Assembly (NCBI GenBank): GCA_030522415.1
Contig: CM060126.1
Location: forward strand, 9,672,852 to 9,736,851
Direction: 5' to 3'
Length of the DNA: 64,000 nucleotides
Source: Channallabes apus
Taxonomy: Eukaryota; Chordata; Actinopteri; Siluriformes; Clariidae
Position numbers and translations under genes: made by a program. The notes below the pieces were generated by a model. It searched no databases, was not told the DNA's origin, and was given only the letters and a program-made list of their open reading frames with translations. This document shows positions 1-11,734 of this stretch, piece by piece; positions within the stretch are counted from its first letter, which is position 1; each line of letters begins with the position of its first letter.

Positions 1-1996
1 GAGTGCTATATAAAGTTGACCCCCACCCCCCCTCCCCCTTAGTCTTGTTTGTTTGTGCATATTTATGCATGCAAAATAAACACTTATGCTCAATAATTTT
101 ACAACATATTTAGGGTATATAATTTTTTTTTACTCAACCCAAATCACTTAAAACTAATCTTGTTTGTCTGTTTGTCTGCAAAATAAACATTTGTGTTCAT
201 TCTGTTTTTGGAAGATTAGCCACATTTTTTTTTTTACGTTATTTCATTTTTGTTACAAAAAGAGAAGAGCTGCATAAACAAACAAGACTGATTTGAAGCG
301 ATTAGGAGAATAAAGGGGCTGATTTGTAAATGAAAAAAAATAATACTCTCCTGATTATTATATTTTCCTTACAGATACAGTGTATAAAAGACAGGGATTT
401 ATTTTTAAATAGTGAATGGTAAATAACTTCACTGTACTACAGTAAAGAATAAATAAACTTTTTTGGAAATTTACAGTATAGACGTAATATACTGTATAAC
501 AAGTCTGTCATATATAATCAATCATAATAGTTATTAAAGGGTACACGATTCCTTTAATTCATTAATACAAAAATAAATAATACAAAATTAATTGTGTGAA
601 TAATAATAAAGTCAGACATCGCTCAGGAAAAAAAAAAAATTTAAGTCTCAATGAGAATTCAGTGAGCTTTTGGAAAGCTCTTTATTTTCTTTTTCTGAGC
701 TCAGCATAAGACGCATGAATGAGGCTGAGGTGAGAATAGACTAAGTCGATATAGAGAGCTCTCTGATTTCTTTGCCTGAAATTAAAAAGAGGTGCAAAAT
801 TTTCTAATTATTTCACAGTAGAAGAGAGAAATTTACCTACGTAGGTTAAATTAAAGACAAAAAGCTTCTCTGTTTTCTAGAGCAACAGGAGAAATACGCC
901 ATAGTCTGATTTTGGTTTCACACACACCTCATACTGTACTAAGAGACCGTAATGATACTTTTTAGAGAGCTCTTTTCTAATTTTCTTTTCCTCTGGGGTG
1001 CCTCGTATATGAGTTTGTATATTTTGTCCGTCATGATTCATTTCTTTAATCATCAGCTGGCAGGTATGCAGCGATTTTATTAATTTTTATTAAAATAAAC
1101 AATCAATGTGCCTTTAAGCAGCCCATGAAACCTGAAATTTTTATTCCATTGACCACATGTTTGAGGTTATATTGCTGAACATCACAAAGATATATGAATG
1201 TCGTTTACCAGTTTTAATTTGCTTAGAGAACACAAAACTCGGGAGGAACGGTGACTGATGGAGTTAACTGATGCACAATCGGTCCACATCAAATTATTCT
1301 CAATGTGACCAAGAAATTTCTTTTATTCAAGGTTTCCTTTTTTTGTCCTAAAGCTGCCTATGCAACGAATTACTATGCTGTGTTGTCACTTACTGTATGC
1401 CCGGTCACTCAAAAGGCTGCTGATTTAACTTTAACTGTGAGTACAATAAAATCTCAAATTAAAAAATAAATGGGAAAAATACTATGACATTGTTGATCTG
1501 ACCTTGCCGGCAAACTCACAACCCTAAGCATTAATGATGGTCAGTACAGGATAATAGGCCATTAAATGAGAGGACAGTAAAGTTACATTCTGAATAATTT
1601 TCTATTAAACACCAGAATAATGCATGTGTATTCTACACATTGTAATATTATCTTTCAGATAGTACTCTGCTGCAAAAAAAAAAAAAAAACGTACAAACCT
1701 GGAACAAAAGTGTAAATATTAAAGTAATTTGGAAGCACCGTTCCATCACTCCAACACACGTTCTACCACAAGCATGGATGGCGTTTATTGGCTCGATGAT
1801 TTACAACCTCATATTAAATGTTGTGTTACTTTGTGTCTTTTAATATATTAATATGACGACTTTACGTGAATTCTTTCTAATGAATATGTTATGTTCGAAT
1901 GGACCATCAACCCACATGTTCCTTGACTAGTCAGGAAGTTTACCCAGTTTAAGTACACTCCTCTTTCTCCTCTTATTTCAAGCAACATTTAACATT
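1..1996. other. AT-rich intergenic stretch, nothing recognised
   Basis: No reading frame of note and no repeat family that I recognise. It holds several poly-A/T runs and at least four TACTGTA/TACAGTA heptamers (near 437, 473, 490 and 932), the excision-scar motif described in the findings. Confidence 0.6.
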
Positions 1997-2340
1997 CAAT
2001 TCAATTCAATTCAATTTTATTTATATAGCGCTTTTAACAATGGTCATTGTCTCAAAGCAGCTTCACAAAAATGAAAGAAATTTAACAAAAAATAAATAAA
2101 TAAAATAAAATAAAATAATAATTATTATAGAAAAGAAAATAATTGGAAGTGTGTATGTGTGAGAAAAATGTGCAGCTAATAATAATGAGACGAATGAATG
2201 AAATGTCTCTGATGAGCAAGCCAAGGGTGACGGCGACGGTGGCAAGGAAAAACTCCCTGAGATGGCATTAGGAAGAAACCTTGAGAGGAACCAGACTCAA
2301 CAGGGCACCCATCCTCATTTGGGTGATAACAGATAGAAAT
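1997..2340 (-). repeat. Dispersed fish repeat with (TTGAA)n tail, minus orientation
   Basis: Begins with a short TTCAA tandem array followed by a conserved end (TATAGCGCTTTTAACAATGG), then, near 2210-2330, the reverse complement of the 'GATGAGGATGGGTTCCC...CTCAAGGTTTC' core also seen at 36470-36735. The tail of short tandem repeats after a conserved 3' end is typical of LINE- or SINE-type retroposons. The family is common in fish, but I cannot give it a reliable name. Confidence 0.75.
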
Positions 2341-2464
2341 TATATAACATCATGTGTGTTGTGCAGGTGAAAATTCAATATGACAGAAATTATTTAAATT
2401 GACATGAAGACCAGTTCAGCATAGGGACGAGTCAGTAGGTGCAACATGGCCTATAGGGTGACGT

Positions 2465-3290
2465 ACAGTACAGTACACTGCTCAGCCAGGAAAAAAAGTC
2501 ACCTTTTCAGAAGGCTCAAAATTATTGGGTCACATCAAGCAAAGAAAACAACCAAGGAGATGTGACATTACTGGAACTGAGTTAGGAAACCTTTAACACA
2601 TTATCAAAACCTGTAGGATCTGTGTAAGACTTCAAACTTTATCCATAAATAAAATGTGGTTGGAAACAAAAAACATAAATAAAGAGTAACTTAAAACATT
2701 TGTGAAGTTGCATCATACAAAAATCTATAGTGCAAGTAAGAGTGTTTTAATACACAAAATACAACGCAGCACTAAATAGCTACTTAAGAAAACAATTTGT
2801 TAGTAAAGCTGACCCCAAAAAAAAATGTTAGGGCGAAGTGATGAAAACAGATCATGTGTTCTAATGAGTCGAGTCTGACACCAATACAGAGTGATGAGTG
2901 ATAAGATGTCAGGATAACAAGCGAAGCACTTGAAGTGATGCTCCCATCATGCATAGTGTCCACTGTACAAGCTTCTGGAAACACTGTAATGATCTGGGAT
3001 TGCTTCAGTTGGTCAAGTCTAGACTCAGCAACATTATATGGCAATAAAATAAGTCAGCTGATGACCTGAATGTCCAGGTTATCACACCTATAGAGATTTT
3101 CTTCCCTGACGGAACAGGCCTATTCCAGGACTCAAATTGCGACAGTCTGATTCTAGGAGTATGAAGAATCATTTTCACACAGGAATTGGCCACCACATTG
3201 TGTGCTGTAATCATACAAACAAAGGCAGTCAAACTAAATCTTGGTGTGCGTGATTGTTTTATTATTATTTATTTTTGGCCAGGAAGTTTA
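2465..3290 (+). mobile_element. Tc1/mariner remnant, internally deleted
   Basis: The left end (CACTGCTCAGCC at about 2477) and the right end (TTTTTGGCCAGGAAG at about 3272) match the inverted repeats of a known fish Tc1 lineage. Between them, degraded transposase sequence runs in the plus direction: the region around the first catalytic aspartate near 2860 and the later catalytic-domain stretch near 2935-3190. Most of the N-terminal half is missing. No frame stays open. Identification rests on remembered similarity of the non-coding ends and core text. Confidence 0.75.
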
Positions 3291-3485
3291 CAATCATTAG
3301 CACAGACCTAACAAACTGAAAGTACGACATTGCACAATTGTTATGAGATCTAATTGTTCTGAAATTTAAATTCAAACTTTTGCTAAGACTCATTATAAAT
3401 TTGCTGCACATAAAACAAGTTTGGATTCATTTTGTTCATTCAGGCAGGTGGAAAGAAATAGGGAGAGAATGAAAGAGAGAGAGAG
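3291..3485. other. Unassigned spacer
   Basis: Short AT-rich stretch between a Tc1 remnant and a SINE, with a GA-rich run at about 3460-3486 that may be part of the SINE target. Confidence 0.4.
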
Positions 3486-3935
3486 GCAGCACGGTGGCTT
3501 AGTGGTTAGCACTACATTTACATTTAAGCATTTGGCAGACGCTCTTATCCAGAGCGACTTACATTTTTATCTCATTACACATCTGAGAGTTAAGGGCCTT
3601 GCTCAAGGACCCAACAGTGGCAACTTGGTGGTTGTGGGGTCTTGAGATCTTCCGAAGATCTTATGCTGAGATCTTCCGAACCGTAGTCCAAGCACTATCG
3701 CCTTGCACCTCAAGGGTTCGAGTTCGAATCCCGCCACCGTGTGCATGGAGTTTGCATGTTCTCCCTGGGCTTGGTGGGTTTCCTCTGGGTACTCTGGTTT
3801 CCTCCCATAATCCAATAACATGCAGATTAGGCTAATTGGCTCAGGATTGGCACCCCATCTAAGGTGTATGCCGCCTTATGCCCCCGCGACCCTGTATACA
3901 GGATAAAGCTGTATATACAACGATGATACAGAGAG
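3486..3935 (+). repeat. tRNA-derived SINE (family I), interrupted by another SINE
   Basis: Head 'CACGGTGGCTTAGTGG' has the A-box pattern, and 'GGTTCGAGTTCGAATCCC' near 3714 supplies the B box. The conserved body follows (TGGAGTTTGCATGTTCTCC, then GTTTCCTCCCA and GACATGCAG-like text) and then a tail near 3890-3930. At least eight other copies lie in this window. The head is split at 'TTAGCACT' by the minus-strand element at about 3509-3700; the bases AGCACT occur on both sides as a short target duplication. Confidence 0.85.
3509..3700 (-). repeat. Nested tRNA-derived SINE with UnaL2-type 3' tail
   Basis: On the minus strand this ends in the conserved stem-loop 'GTCGCTCTGGATAAGAGCG' followed by 'TCTGCCAAATG' and a TAAATGTAAATG tail, the 3' end shared by SINEs mobilised by UnaL2-type LINEs. 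The tRNA-like head is at the right (3640-3700) and is damaged by a local duplication of GAGATCTTCCGAA (about 3643 and 3670). The element sits inside the family I SINE with AGCACT on both sides. Confidence 0.8.
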
Positions 3936-4855
3936 AAACAGAGATAGGATAAAGTATTCGTTCAAAAGAAAATTTCTGCGGAAATATTCTTGCAGCCAAG
4001 CTGCAGTAAATATTTCTGCCACATATATAGAAATGCTTTAGAAATTTCCAAGTGTGTGTTGAGCATCCAAAAAAGTCCAAAGTATTTTCCGGACATGGTT
4101 TATTTGCATCTGATGCCCACACAACTTCATTAAAGTTTACGCATTGCAAGTGATGTGATGAAAGTAAAGGCAGAAAGGCAGAAGCCGAGGTTATTTCCAC
4201 TCGGTTCTTTGCCAGTAAGAATTATTTAGAAGCGTAACAACACCTGAAAGAGGGAAAATCTAGAAACACATTACAGAAAAAAGGTTAATGAGCTGAGAAT
4301 TAAGCACGGTAGCAAGAAAAATGGTGTGACATAAAAATTAAAAAGAGCGAATTCCAGGTATTCATGCACACACAATACAGAGGAAGAGCTATTTAAAAAT
4401 GTTCTATGTGTCTCAGCTAAAGTGCTGGAAGTATTGCAGAGCATTAAAAGAAGATGACTTGGCAACAGAACCAATTTATAAGCCAGCTTTTATCCTCGGA
4501 AATAAATCATACCAGTCTTTAAACAATCTTTTTCTCATAAGTGTGACCTGGGCTAAATCTTCCCTCAGCTAAGGAATTTGTTTACACCCTGAAGCGATAT
4601 GCAGGCAGACCAGCATATCCTCTATTTAGACGGTGGCATTTATTTTGTTATAATAGGATGACTACAGTCATGGGGAAAAAAGAAAGCCCTTTATAACTCC
4701 CTTATCCCTGTTTTCAGCAGAGCCTAAATAATGTCGGTGTCGTCACCACGTTCTAAACAATAAAGAACTTCAGGAGACCACCAAAAAAAATCAACACATT
4801 TTTCTCTGGTGTCATTCAAGCCAACATTCAGAAGTCATGTGAGGAAAAATGAACC
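3936..4855. other. Intergenic, nothing recognised
   Basis: AT-rich sequence with short frames in all phases. I see no repeat family or gene signature. Confidence 0.5.
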
Positions 4856-5215
4856 ACGCCCGATATACGTTAACATATAGAACCAACTTTAGCAGCAATA
4901 ACTCGATTGTAGACGATTTCGACAGTATATGAGTTTATTAGCCTCTCATATCGTTTTGGAAAAAAATTATATTTTTTGACGTTTAGCTCTCTTTGGATCT
5001 CACCACAGCATCTCAATGGACTTTAGAAGTCAGTTGGACATTGACTTGGCCATTTGGACACCTTGATTTTTTTCTTCATTCATTCAGATCATCATTCATG
5101 AGCAAGTTTCTCAGATCTGTGGCTACAAAACAAGCCCAAAGCATCACCTCTCCACCACCATGACTGCCAGATGGTACAGTGAGAGGTGCTACATATTTAT
5201 AATTGACTCAATTTA
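4856..5215 (-). mobile_element. Degenerate Tc1-like remnant
   Basis: Text such as CACCACAGCATCTCAATGG (about 5001), followed by a 'GACTTGGCCA'-like phrase and 'CATCACCTCTCCACCACCATG' spread over 5145-5165, recalls the minus-strand reading of Tc1 transposase genes. The copy is heavily decayed and its ends are unclear. Confidence 0.45.
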
Positions 5216-5224
5216 AAGGTTATT

Positions 5225-5399
5225 GGTGGCTTGCTGGTGTAGTGGTTAGCACTGTCGCCTTGCACCTCCAGGGTCTTGGTTCAATTCCCGTCCCGTCTGT
5301 GTGCATGGAGTTTGCATGTTCTCCTCGTGCATGGTGGGTTTCCTCCCACAGTCCAAAGACATGCAGACTAGGTTAATAGGTGGTACCAAATTGCCCATA

Positions 5400-5435
<36 letters not shown>

Positions 5436-5505
5436 GCCCTGCGATGGATTCCCTCCGCAACCCTGAATACAGAATAAAGCAGTATAGACAATGAGTGAGT
5501 GAGAG
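5225..5505 (+). repeat. tRNA-derived SINE (family I)
   Basis: Has the A-box-like 'TGGTGTAGTGGTTAGCACTG', the B-box-like GGTTCAATTCCC, the body phrase GGAGTTTGCATGTTCTCC, a short (TG)n/(TATG)n tract at about 5400-5432, and the tail 'AGAATAAAGCAGTATAGACA' near 5470. It is fairly complete. Confidence 0.85.
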
Positions 5506-5559
5506 TGAGTGTTGGCTTGCTTTATTTATTTTTAATATTCTTTAATAAATACCATTGAG

Positions 5560-6175
5560 ATAAGAGCTAGTTATGCCAGAGACCCAATATATGTTGACCT
5601 TATCCATCATGTGACTGTGAGTATGCCTGTAACTGAGAGAGTAACTGTTCTCTCTCTCTCTCTATCTCTTTCTGTGTTAAGCTACACATGGCACTCCTGA
5701 ATGACTGTACCATTGATCCCGACCCTTTCTGCCACATGGACGTGTCTGACACAACCTGGTGCCCTACATCTGCTTGAAGCTCTTGTTGCACGGGGCCTCT
5801 AGCTGCTACTGAGGATGGCCCTGTGTGATTTGCCCGGGTAGGGGGTGACAGGTCAGTGTGTGTGGTGACAGTTCCACTTGATGATCGTGGAGATGGACTT
5901 GGACTGGGCTGATGCAGGCAGTTTATCCGTGATGGCTTGTGACTGCAGTCGCTCAACAGTTTAAGAACTGAAATTGCCATGAACATTTTTGCACCTGAGG
6001 CTCCATCAGTGAACGCGGACTTTATTTTAACTTAAACACCTTTTCTGTTATAGACGGAGATTGATTTATGGCTTTACTGTCTGGTGTCACCCAAATGAAG
6101 TCGGGTTCACTTTTGAGTCTGGATTCTTTCAAGGTTTCCTCGTTATGTCTGAGTTTTTTCTGTGATTTTCAGGTA
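5560..6175 (+). repeat. Dispersed repeat body related to the copies at 1997 and 36470
   Basis: A long block resembling a common fish (ostariophysan) dispersed repeat: CT-rich tract, 'AAGCTACACATGGCACTCCT', GATGCAGGCAGTTTATCCGTG, then near 6090-6150 the phrase 'GTCTGG..TCTTTCAAGGTTTCCTCG', a decayed form of the core found at 36490-36540. The 128-residue minus-strand frame over 5600-5986 lies entirely inside it and has no recognisable protein features. Confidence 0.6.
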
Positions 6176-6890
6176 TATATTTAAAATGTATTCTTTTTCC
6201 TTACCTTTATTTCCAATTAATATCCATATTTTTTTATTTCTCTGAATCTGATTTGTGACAATTGATGGAATTTTATGTTTCACATTTTATGAACTGAAGT
6301 CAATTAAGTTGAGGTTCATTAGTTGGTCAGAAGCACAAGTAGGAAATGTAAATTTTATCCTTAATTACAGGATTTTCATTAGTAGTTAACTTCTTGTGTA
6401 AATGCTCGTACGGACAGAGTTATTTTTGAATCCAGCTTGATATTTGACGACAACTCAGACATGCTTGAACTTTACGCAATACAAGAGGCACTAACCACAA
6501 TACACACTCCATCCACTCAGTCTCACAAGGACACCAGCTACTTGACACAGAGAACTCCAGTTTACCCTCAGCTATGTGCCGAATGCTCATACCGCACCTC
6601 CCACCTTCCTGTCTCCCGGTGAGAGCGTGCGACACCTCAGCAGTAGACAGATGTTTATGCTAATGATACTTTTGAAGCAAAAACATTTTAATTGATCAGT
6701 GTATTGAGGTTTGTGGTTTTGGAGTTTTACACTGATGTGGGCAGAGGACAGACTGATTAAAAAGTGAAATGTGATCCTAACTCTGTTAGTGCCCCAGACA
6801 CACCAGGGCATTATGAAGATGTGTTTGCATCATGCCTTTGTGTGCTCACACCCTTAAGGCTTATTAGAACCATGATTGTAAAATAGGAAG
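6176..6890. other. Intergenic, nothing recognised
   Basis: Unique-looking sequence without repeat signatures. Short overlapping frames on both strands at 6420-6811 have no recognisable motif. Confidence 0.5.
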
Positions 6891-7035
6891 CCAAAATTCA
6901 CATGCGCATTCACACACTACTGGCAATAGCTTAAACTGCATGTCTTTGGACCGTTGGAGGAAACCAGAGTACCCGGAGGAAACCCACCAAGCACACATGG
7001 GAAGAACATGCACAATCTATTCACACACACAATCA
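6891..7035 (-). repeat. Family I SINE fragment
   Basis: Central body only, in minus orientation: 'GCATGTCTTTGGACCGTTGG', GGAAACCAGAGTACCCGGAG, GAAACCCACCAAGCAC, GAACATGCACAATC. Head and tail are missing. Confidence 0.75.
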
Positions 7036-7597
7036 CATCTTTCTTCTCAACTTTCTCTTGTTTTGTGTAGTTAGTGTGCACTCTGTTGTGTAAATATTGC
7101 AACTCTGCAATTATTTTACTTGTGCTATTGTGTTATTCTGTGTTATTTTTGTACAGTGCACTTGTCATTTTCAAAAATTCTAAAATCTTGCATATTCAAG
7201 ATTCCAAACTATTTCTAGGGCACTAATTAAATTTAAAACCATGTTATCTCTTTTATAGAAACAGTTAGATTTTCCTTGAGTCTAATCCCTTCTATTGATA
7301 GTGTGCAGATGACACGCTGACGGATTTGAGCTAACATGGATCATCAGGTTTCACACAAGCTTGGAAAGTTCATGCCAGCTCGAGTGCAAGCTGTCGTTAA
7401 TAAACACGCCAAATACTGAACCACTTTAAATATATTAAAATAAGATTCTTCCTGAGAGTACTGTATATATTAAAAAGAGAAGAATAGAAGTATTTTCACA
7501 CATACAGTAGGCAAAATATAGTTAATGGATTACTCAGAAGTCATTTGCTCAATGATATCACATGTCTATCTCTGAGCTCTATACTGTACATTAGAAT
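7036..7597. other. Intergenic, nothing recognised
   Basis: AT-rich. Contains TACTGTA/TACAGTA heptamers near 7458, 7503 and 7580. Confidence 0.45.
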
Positions 7598-7975
7598 ACA
7601 GCGCCTTGCAAAAGTATGCATACGATGCAATTTCATGCAATTTATATTTTATTGAGATTTTATGTAACATACCAACACAAAGTAACACATACTTGTGGAA
7701 GGAAAATGATAAAAGGCTTTCAAAATGTTTTACAAATGAAAATCTGCAAAGCGTGGCATGCATTTACTGTATATTCATCCGAGTCGACACTTCGCAAAAG
7801 CAGCTTTCAACGTAATTTTTTGGGGAATATCTCTACCAGCTGAAAATTTTGCCCGTTCTTCTTCGTCTCAGGTCTTTTGCAGATTCGAACTAATTTTAAA
7901 ATGAAATTTGCAAAAAGCAGGACAGAAGGCTACAGCCAAATGCCACTGTTTTCATAATTCATACTGGTTCAAAAT
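7598..7975 (-). mobile_element. Tc1-like remnant or MITE
   Basis: Starts with 'GCGCCTTGCAAAAGTATGCA', which resembles the ends of fish Tc1 elements of the GCCTTGCGAAAGTATTC type. Text near 7735-7775 resembles their subterminal region. A TACTGTA heptamer at 7765-7771 interrupts it. Only one end is clear. Confidence 0.5.
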
Positions 7976-8773
7976 GATTAGGGTTAGAGCTATTACTGTA
8001 TATACAAACACATATAAATAGCCACATGGGGTCTTTCACTCTGGGTGCACATACAGTAGCATTGTTACTTATGGATTCCTGAGTGTAAATAACATCTGTC
8101 TTTAAAATAGTCTGGATTTAAATGTCTTAGCAGAAAAGTCCTATCTCGAACTCTCCCTATTTGGTGGCTGTCATATAATAGGGAAGAATAGCTGGAAATT
8201 GGCAAATGACCTGATTGGGAGTATAAAAAAATAAATAAAAATAAATAAATAAAAGAATGTCGGTTGTCAAGATCTGTGCCATACTGCTTGATAATTGAGG
8301 TTTTTCAGGTTGGGACAATGTGCAAGAGTCAAATAATAATAAAAAAAAGGCATACAATTTAAAATTTAAGCAGCCAGTACCAGAGCTTCATAGGGTCACC
8401 AATGGACATCCTTTCATCCTGACAAGGAAGAAAATGGCTTTGCCACTCTGCGGAAGCAAATTGCTTTTGTAATCAACAAAACAAAACCTTTTACACAGGC
8501 AGGCAGCCGGCAGGTGAAAGACATTTTTAAACCATGGTGTCAGCCCTTGAAATTTAAAATTCATTTCTTTGTGCACAGCATGGCTCACCTGACAGGCGAC
8601 GGACAGCCCTGACAGTGAGAGGAATCTGTAAAGCTTCTCAGCACCTTGCCATCAGAGACAGGCGGGGCACAGGAGGTGCAGTGGAAACCATGAGAGAAGG
8701 TAAAAATGCATGCTTTGCGTTCTTTCTATTTAATGTATGCATATTTTGCATTATACTGTAATTATTTGGAAGG
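7976..8773. other. Intergenic, nothing recognised
   Basis: No repeat or gene signature. An A/T-rich (AAAT)n-like run lies at 8226-8252. Confidence 0.45.
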
Positions 8774-9085
8774 GAGGCACGGTGGCTTAGTTGTCAGCAT
8801 TGTCGCCTTGCACCTCTGGGGTCTGGGTTCGATTCCTGCCGTGGGTCTGTGTCCATGGAGTTCACATGTTCTCCCCTTGGTGGAGGGCTTCCTCCGGGTA
8901 CACCAGTTCCAAAGACATGCAGAAATAACTGACATTTCCTAATTGTCCAAAGTGATGTGAATGAGCGTGTGTGTGCCCTGTGTTGGACTGGGACCCTGTC
9001 CAGGGTGGACCCCCGCCCCCCATCAGGTTCTAGGTGGAATAGGCTCCAAACACTCCGCCACGCTGAAGGATAAAGCTCTCTTTTA
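8774..9085 (+). repeat. tRNA-derived SINE (family I)
   Basis: Head 'GAGGCACGGTGGCTTAG', B box GGTTCGATTCC, body with a damaged 'TTCACATGTTCTCC', 'CCTGTCCAGGGTGGACCCCC', and tail 'GGATAAAGCTCT'. It is moderately diverged. Confidence 0.85.
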
Positions 9086-9234
9086 AATCTGTGTTTTTGT
9101 GTAAATAAAAAAACCATCATCTAATCGTAGCGGGTCTTAGTATTAGGCAAATACAACCTCAACAACAACAACATAAATAATTACATGGTGAAAGTGTATA
9201 TGTTTCAAAACTGAAGCCAAAAAGAAAAAAAAAT

Positions 9235-9545
9235 GTTCCACTATGTACCCCCTTATTGCTTTTGTGAGAGGTGTGCAGACCTCTATAAAAGCAGAAGTTT
9301 TGGCAGTTTGTTGGTCTGGAACAATGTACTATGGACAGATGAGCTCACAGTGGAGTTGATCAGGCTTAGTGCCTAGAACCATGTATGAAACCAATCAGCA
9401 TCTTAGCAGAAACACCTCATACACATGTCAAGCACAGAGGAGGAGGGGAATCATAGAGGAAACTATTGCTTCAAGTTATTGCTGCTAAAGGTCGATTTAA
9501 AAGCTCCTGATTTATGGGGGGTACCTGGTATTGCACACACGTTTT
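9235..9545 (+). mobile_element. Tc1/mariner remnant
   Basis: 'CTATAAAAGCAGAAGTTTTG' and GCAGTTTGTTGGTCTGGA, then TGGACAGATGAG (the region of the first catalytic aspartate) and CACCTCATACACATGTCAAGC, match the plus-strand layout of a fish Tc1 lineage with a large internal deletion. Confidence 0.65.
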
Positions 9546-9826
9546 CCTTTTGTGCTTCATTTTTGTTAAATACGTAATACCACAGTTATAACAGTGGTGA
9601 AAAAAAGTAGATGTTATTCATCTGAGGTTTTATTTGCCTTATACTAATACTCACTATGATCGTCATTGTATGCATGTATTAAAGAAGTAAGATTTGATTT
9701 GATAATATTGCAAGAGCATACCTAACTATATTTACTATTTACACGTAATTCTATGTCTTCCTTAATACTGCCAAATAATGTATCAAGATTCATTTCAATG
9801 CCTTTTTTGGGCAGTTTGAAAGATAA
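9546..9826. other. Intergenic spacer
   Basis: AT-rich, with no recognisable element. Confidence 0.4.
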
Positions 9827-10275
9827 AAATTGGTCTCCAACCTTTTTTGCACCACGGACCGGTTTTATGCGATACAGTTTCCCTGTGACAAAACGTTCCC
9901 ATCTGGGGGGCAGTAACACCTGAAGTGCATTTCTTATGTCCAGTCTGTTCCGTGATTTTATTTTCGTTGCTGTAACTGCAGACAACCCAGTCTCACAATG
10001 ATGGGGTGTTGAAAATGGAAGCGGAATTTTTAGTGGAAATTTCAGGATATTGCGCCTCAATTTTAATCCAGAATGTCAGAAAAGTTAGAAAAGTTGTTTT
10101 ACAAACACTTAAAAATCAGCTGTTGCGATCAGATGTGCTGACGATCTGATCATTTTTCAAAATGAAACACTCTGCAGACGCCAATAAAATGGAAATAAAA
10201 TGAAATATATATTTCTCCTTTCTGTACCAAATCATCCATGGCCCGGTACTGGTCCTCGGCCCGGTGATTGTTCTT
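9827..10275. mobile_element. Non-autonomous hAT-type element (CCCCAACC / CGGACCGG ends)
   Basis: The left end reads GGTCTCCAACC...GCACCACGGACCGG and the right end (10235-10270) CCATGGCCCGG...CTCGGCCCGGTG. These are the paired terminal regions of a widespread vertebrate hAT family whose ends read 'GTCCCCAACC'. Both outermost bases are eroded and no target duplication is visible. The 112-residue minus-strand frame at 9722-10060 is fortuitous. Confidence 0.75.
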
Positions 10276-11324
10276 CTCTCTTTAGTGTACTTGGTTAAAA
10301 AAAATAAAAAGCTCTCTTTTACGCAGGGTACACTTTACATTACAGCAGGTAAAAAAAAAAAATTCTTGCCTGCTCCTGTCAAACTCTAACCATGTTTCCT
10401 GACTCTTTCCAACATCTTTGCTGCTGCAAAATTATTGGATCATTTTGTTTATACCCGACTGCAATATATTTTTTTCCAAGACAATCTGATCTAATAAAGT
10501 TTCATAATAATATGATATAAAACTCAAGAAAAATCCATTTTTAGCACAAAAAAAGAAAAGAAAAGCAATGGTAGAAGAAAAAATTTTCTTGTTCTCTTAA
10601 GCCTTATGTGATCTACAATTTCTTTAGTCTGTAAGTTATGCAAATGTATGTGCGTATACATTTACATACTTTTCCCCCCTCCCTGTCTTTTTAAAATGTT
10701 ATAATGTCCCGGGTATTACATTTGCTTAGGAGCACCTTTAGTCTCAAGCACTGAAAAACCCATAAATATGCATGTATATGTAAATTAGGAAAGGCATCAA
10801 TCTCACCACCTCAACTTCACTCTTTCCCCAAGTGCCCTACTATTACATATGGCATGCTAAAACTCTACAAAAGGACAAGAAGCAACACAAGGGAAATGTA
10901 TTCCAATTCAATTGAACATCAGACCGAATCCCAGAACACAGATGCCAGTTTTTGAAACTCACTGGGGGTGCTACCACCACCATAAAATCATGCAATTTCA
11001 TAATAAACCATATCAGGGCTCTTGCATATGGTATTGCTAAAGCCTACCCTATTGTTTTTGACAGCACTCATCATCATGCTTCTCCCGGTGTAGTTTAAAG
11101 CAGTATATCACCCCAAACTCATAGCTAAAAACAGAAAATATGCTAAACTGCCCAGTAGTTGTCTCCTGACTCCAAAGAGACGAGTTGCCCCCTCTGAACC
11201 CACATATTATACAGTATATTCCCAATAAAAACAAACAATAACATTTTCTGTGCATGAATAGCTTTCACAAAGAGCATCACTCCCTGCTGGTGTTGGTCTC
11301 TACAATGGAGATTACCTCCTTACC
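10276..11324. other. Intergenic, nothing recognised
   Basis: AT-rich. No TACTGTA/TACAGTA heptamers until 11205 and no repeat family that I can name. Confidence 0.45.
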
Positions 11325-11522
11325 ACCTTAGGCCGTGGCAACCCAATGGTTAAACTGTTGGATCATTGACTGGAAGAATGTTATTTTAAATTCCAGCACG
11401 GCCAAGCTGACACTGTTGGCCCTTGAGCAACGCTCTTAACCTGCAACTACTCAACTGTATAAATAATATAAATGGCAGTTGCTGTGGATAAGGATGTCTG
11501 CCAAATGCAGCAAACATATATT
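11325..11522 (+). repeat. Degenerate SINE with UnaL2-type tail
   Basis: Reads CCAATGGTTAAACTGTTGGA, 'GTTGGCCCTTGAGCAACGC', then TGTGGATAAGGATGTCTGCC and 'AAATGCAGCAAACAT'. This is the same layout as the minus-strand SINE nested at 3509-3700, but much older. Confidence 0.7.
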
Positions 11523-11734
11523 ATATGCCTTCATAAATGTTGCTGTAGCCACCCACCTGGAACTCATGCCTTAGTGCCCAGACACTTTTTGCCCCTGAAA
11601 ACTACATTTCCTGCTTATGTTCACACTCTATTAAATAATTCCACACTCTAATATTCTGCTGGGTTGCTTTTAGATTTAAACACATCATGCATTCGGCATG
11701 TAAATGTATATATTTATCAATATATATTAATAAC

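Noticed and set aside
5600..5986. 128-residue minus-strand frame
   Set aside because: Lies wholly inside a dispersed repeat and has low-complexity Ser/Pro and Glu/Arg stretches; no family signature.
9722..10060. 112-residue minus-strand frame
   Set aside because: Covered by the non-autonomous hAT element; no transposase motifs.
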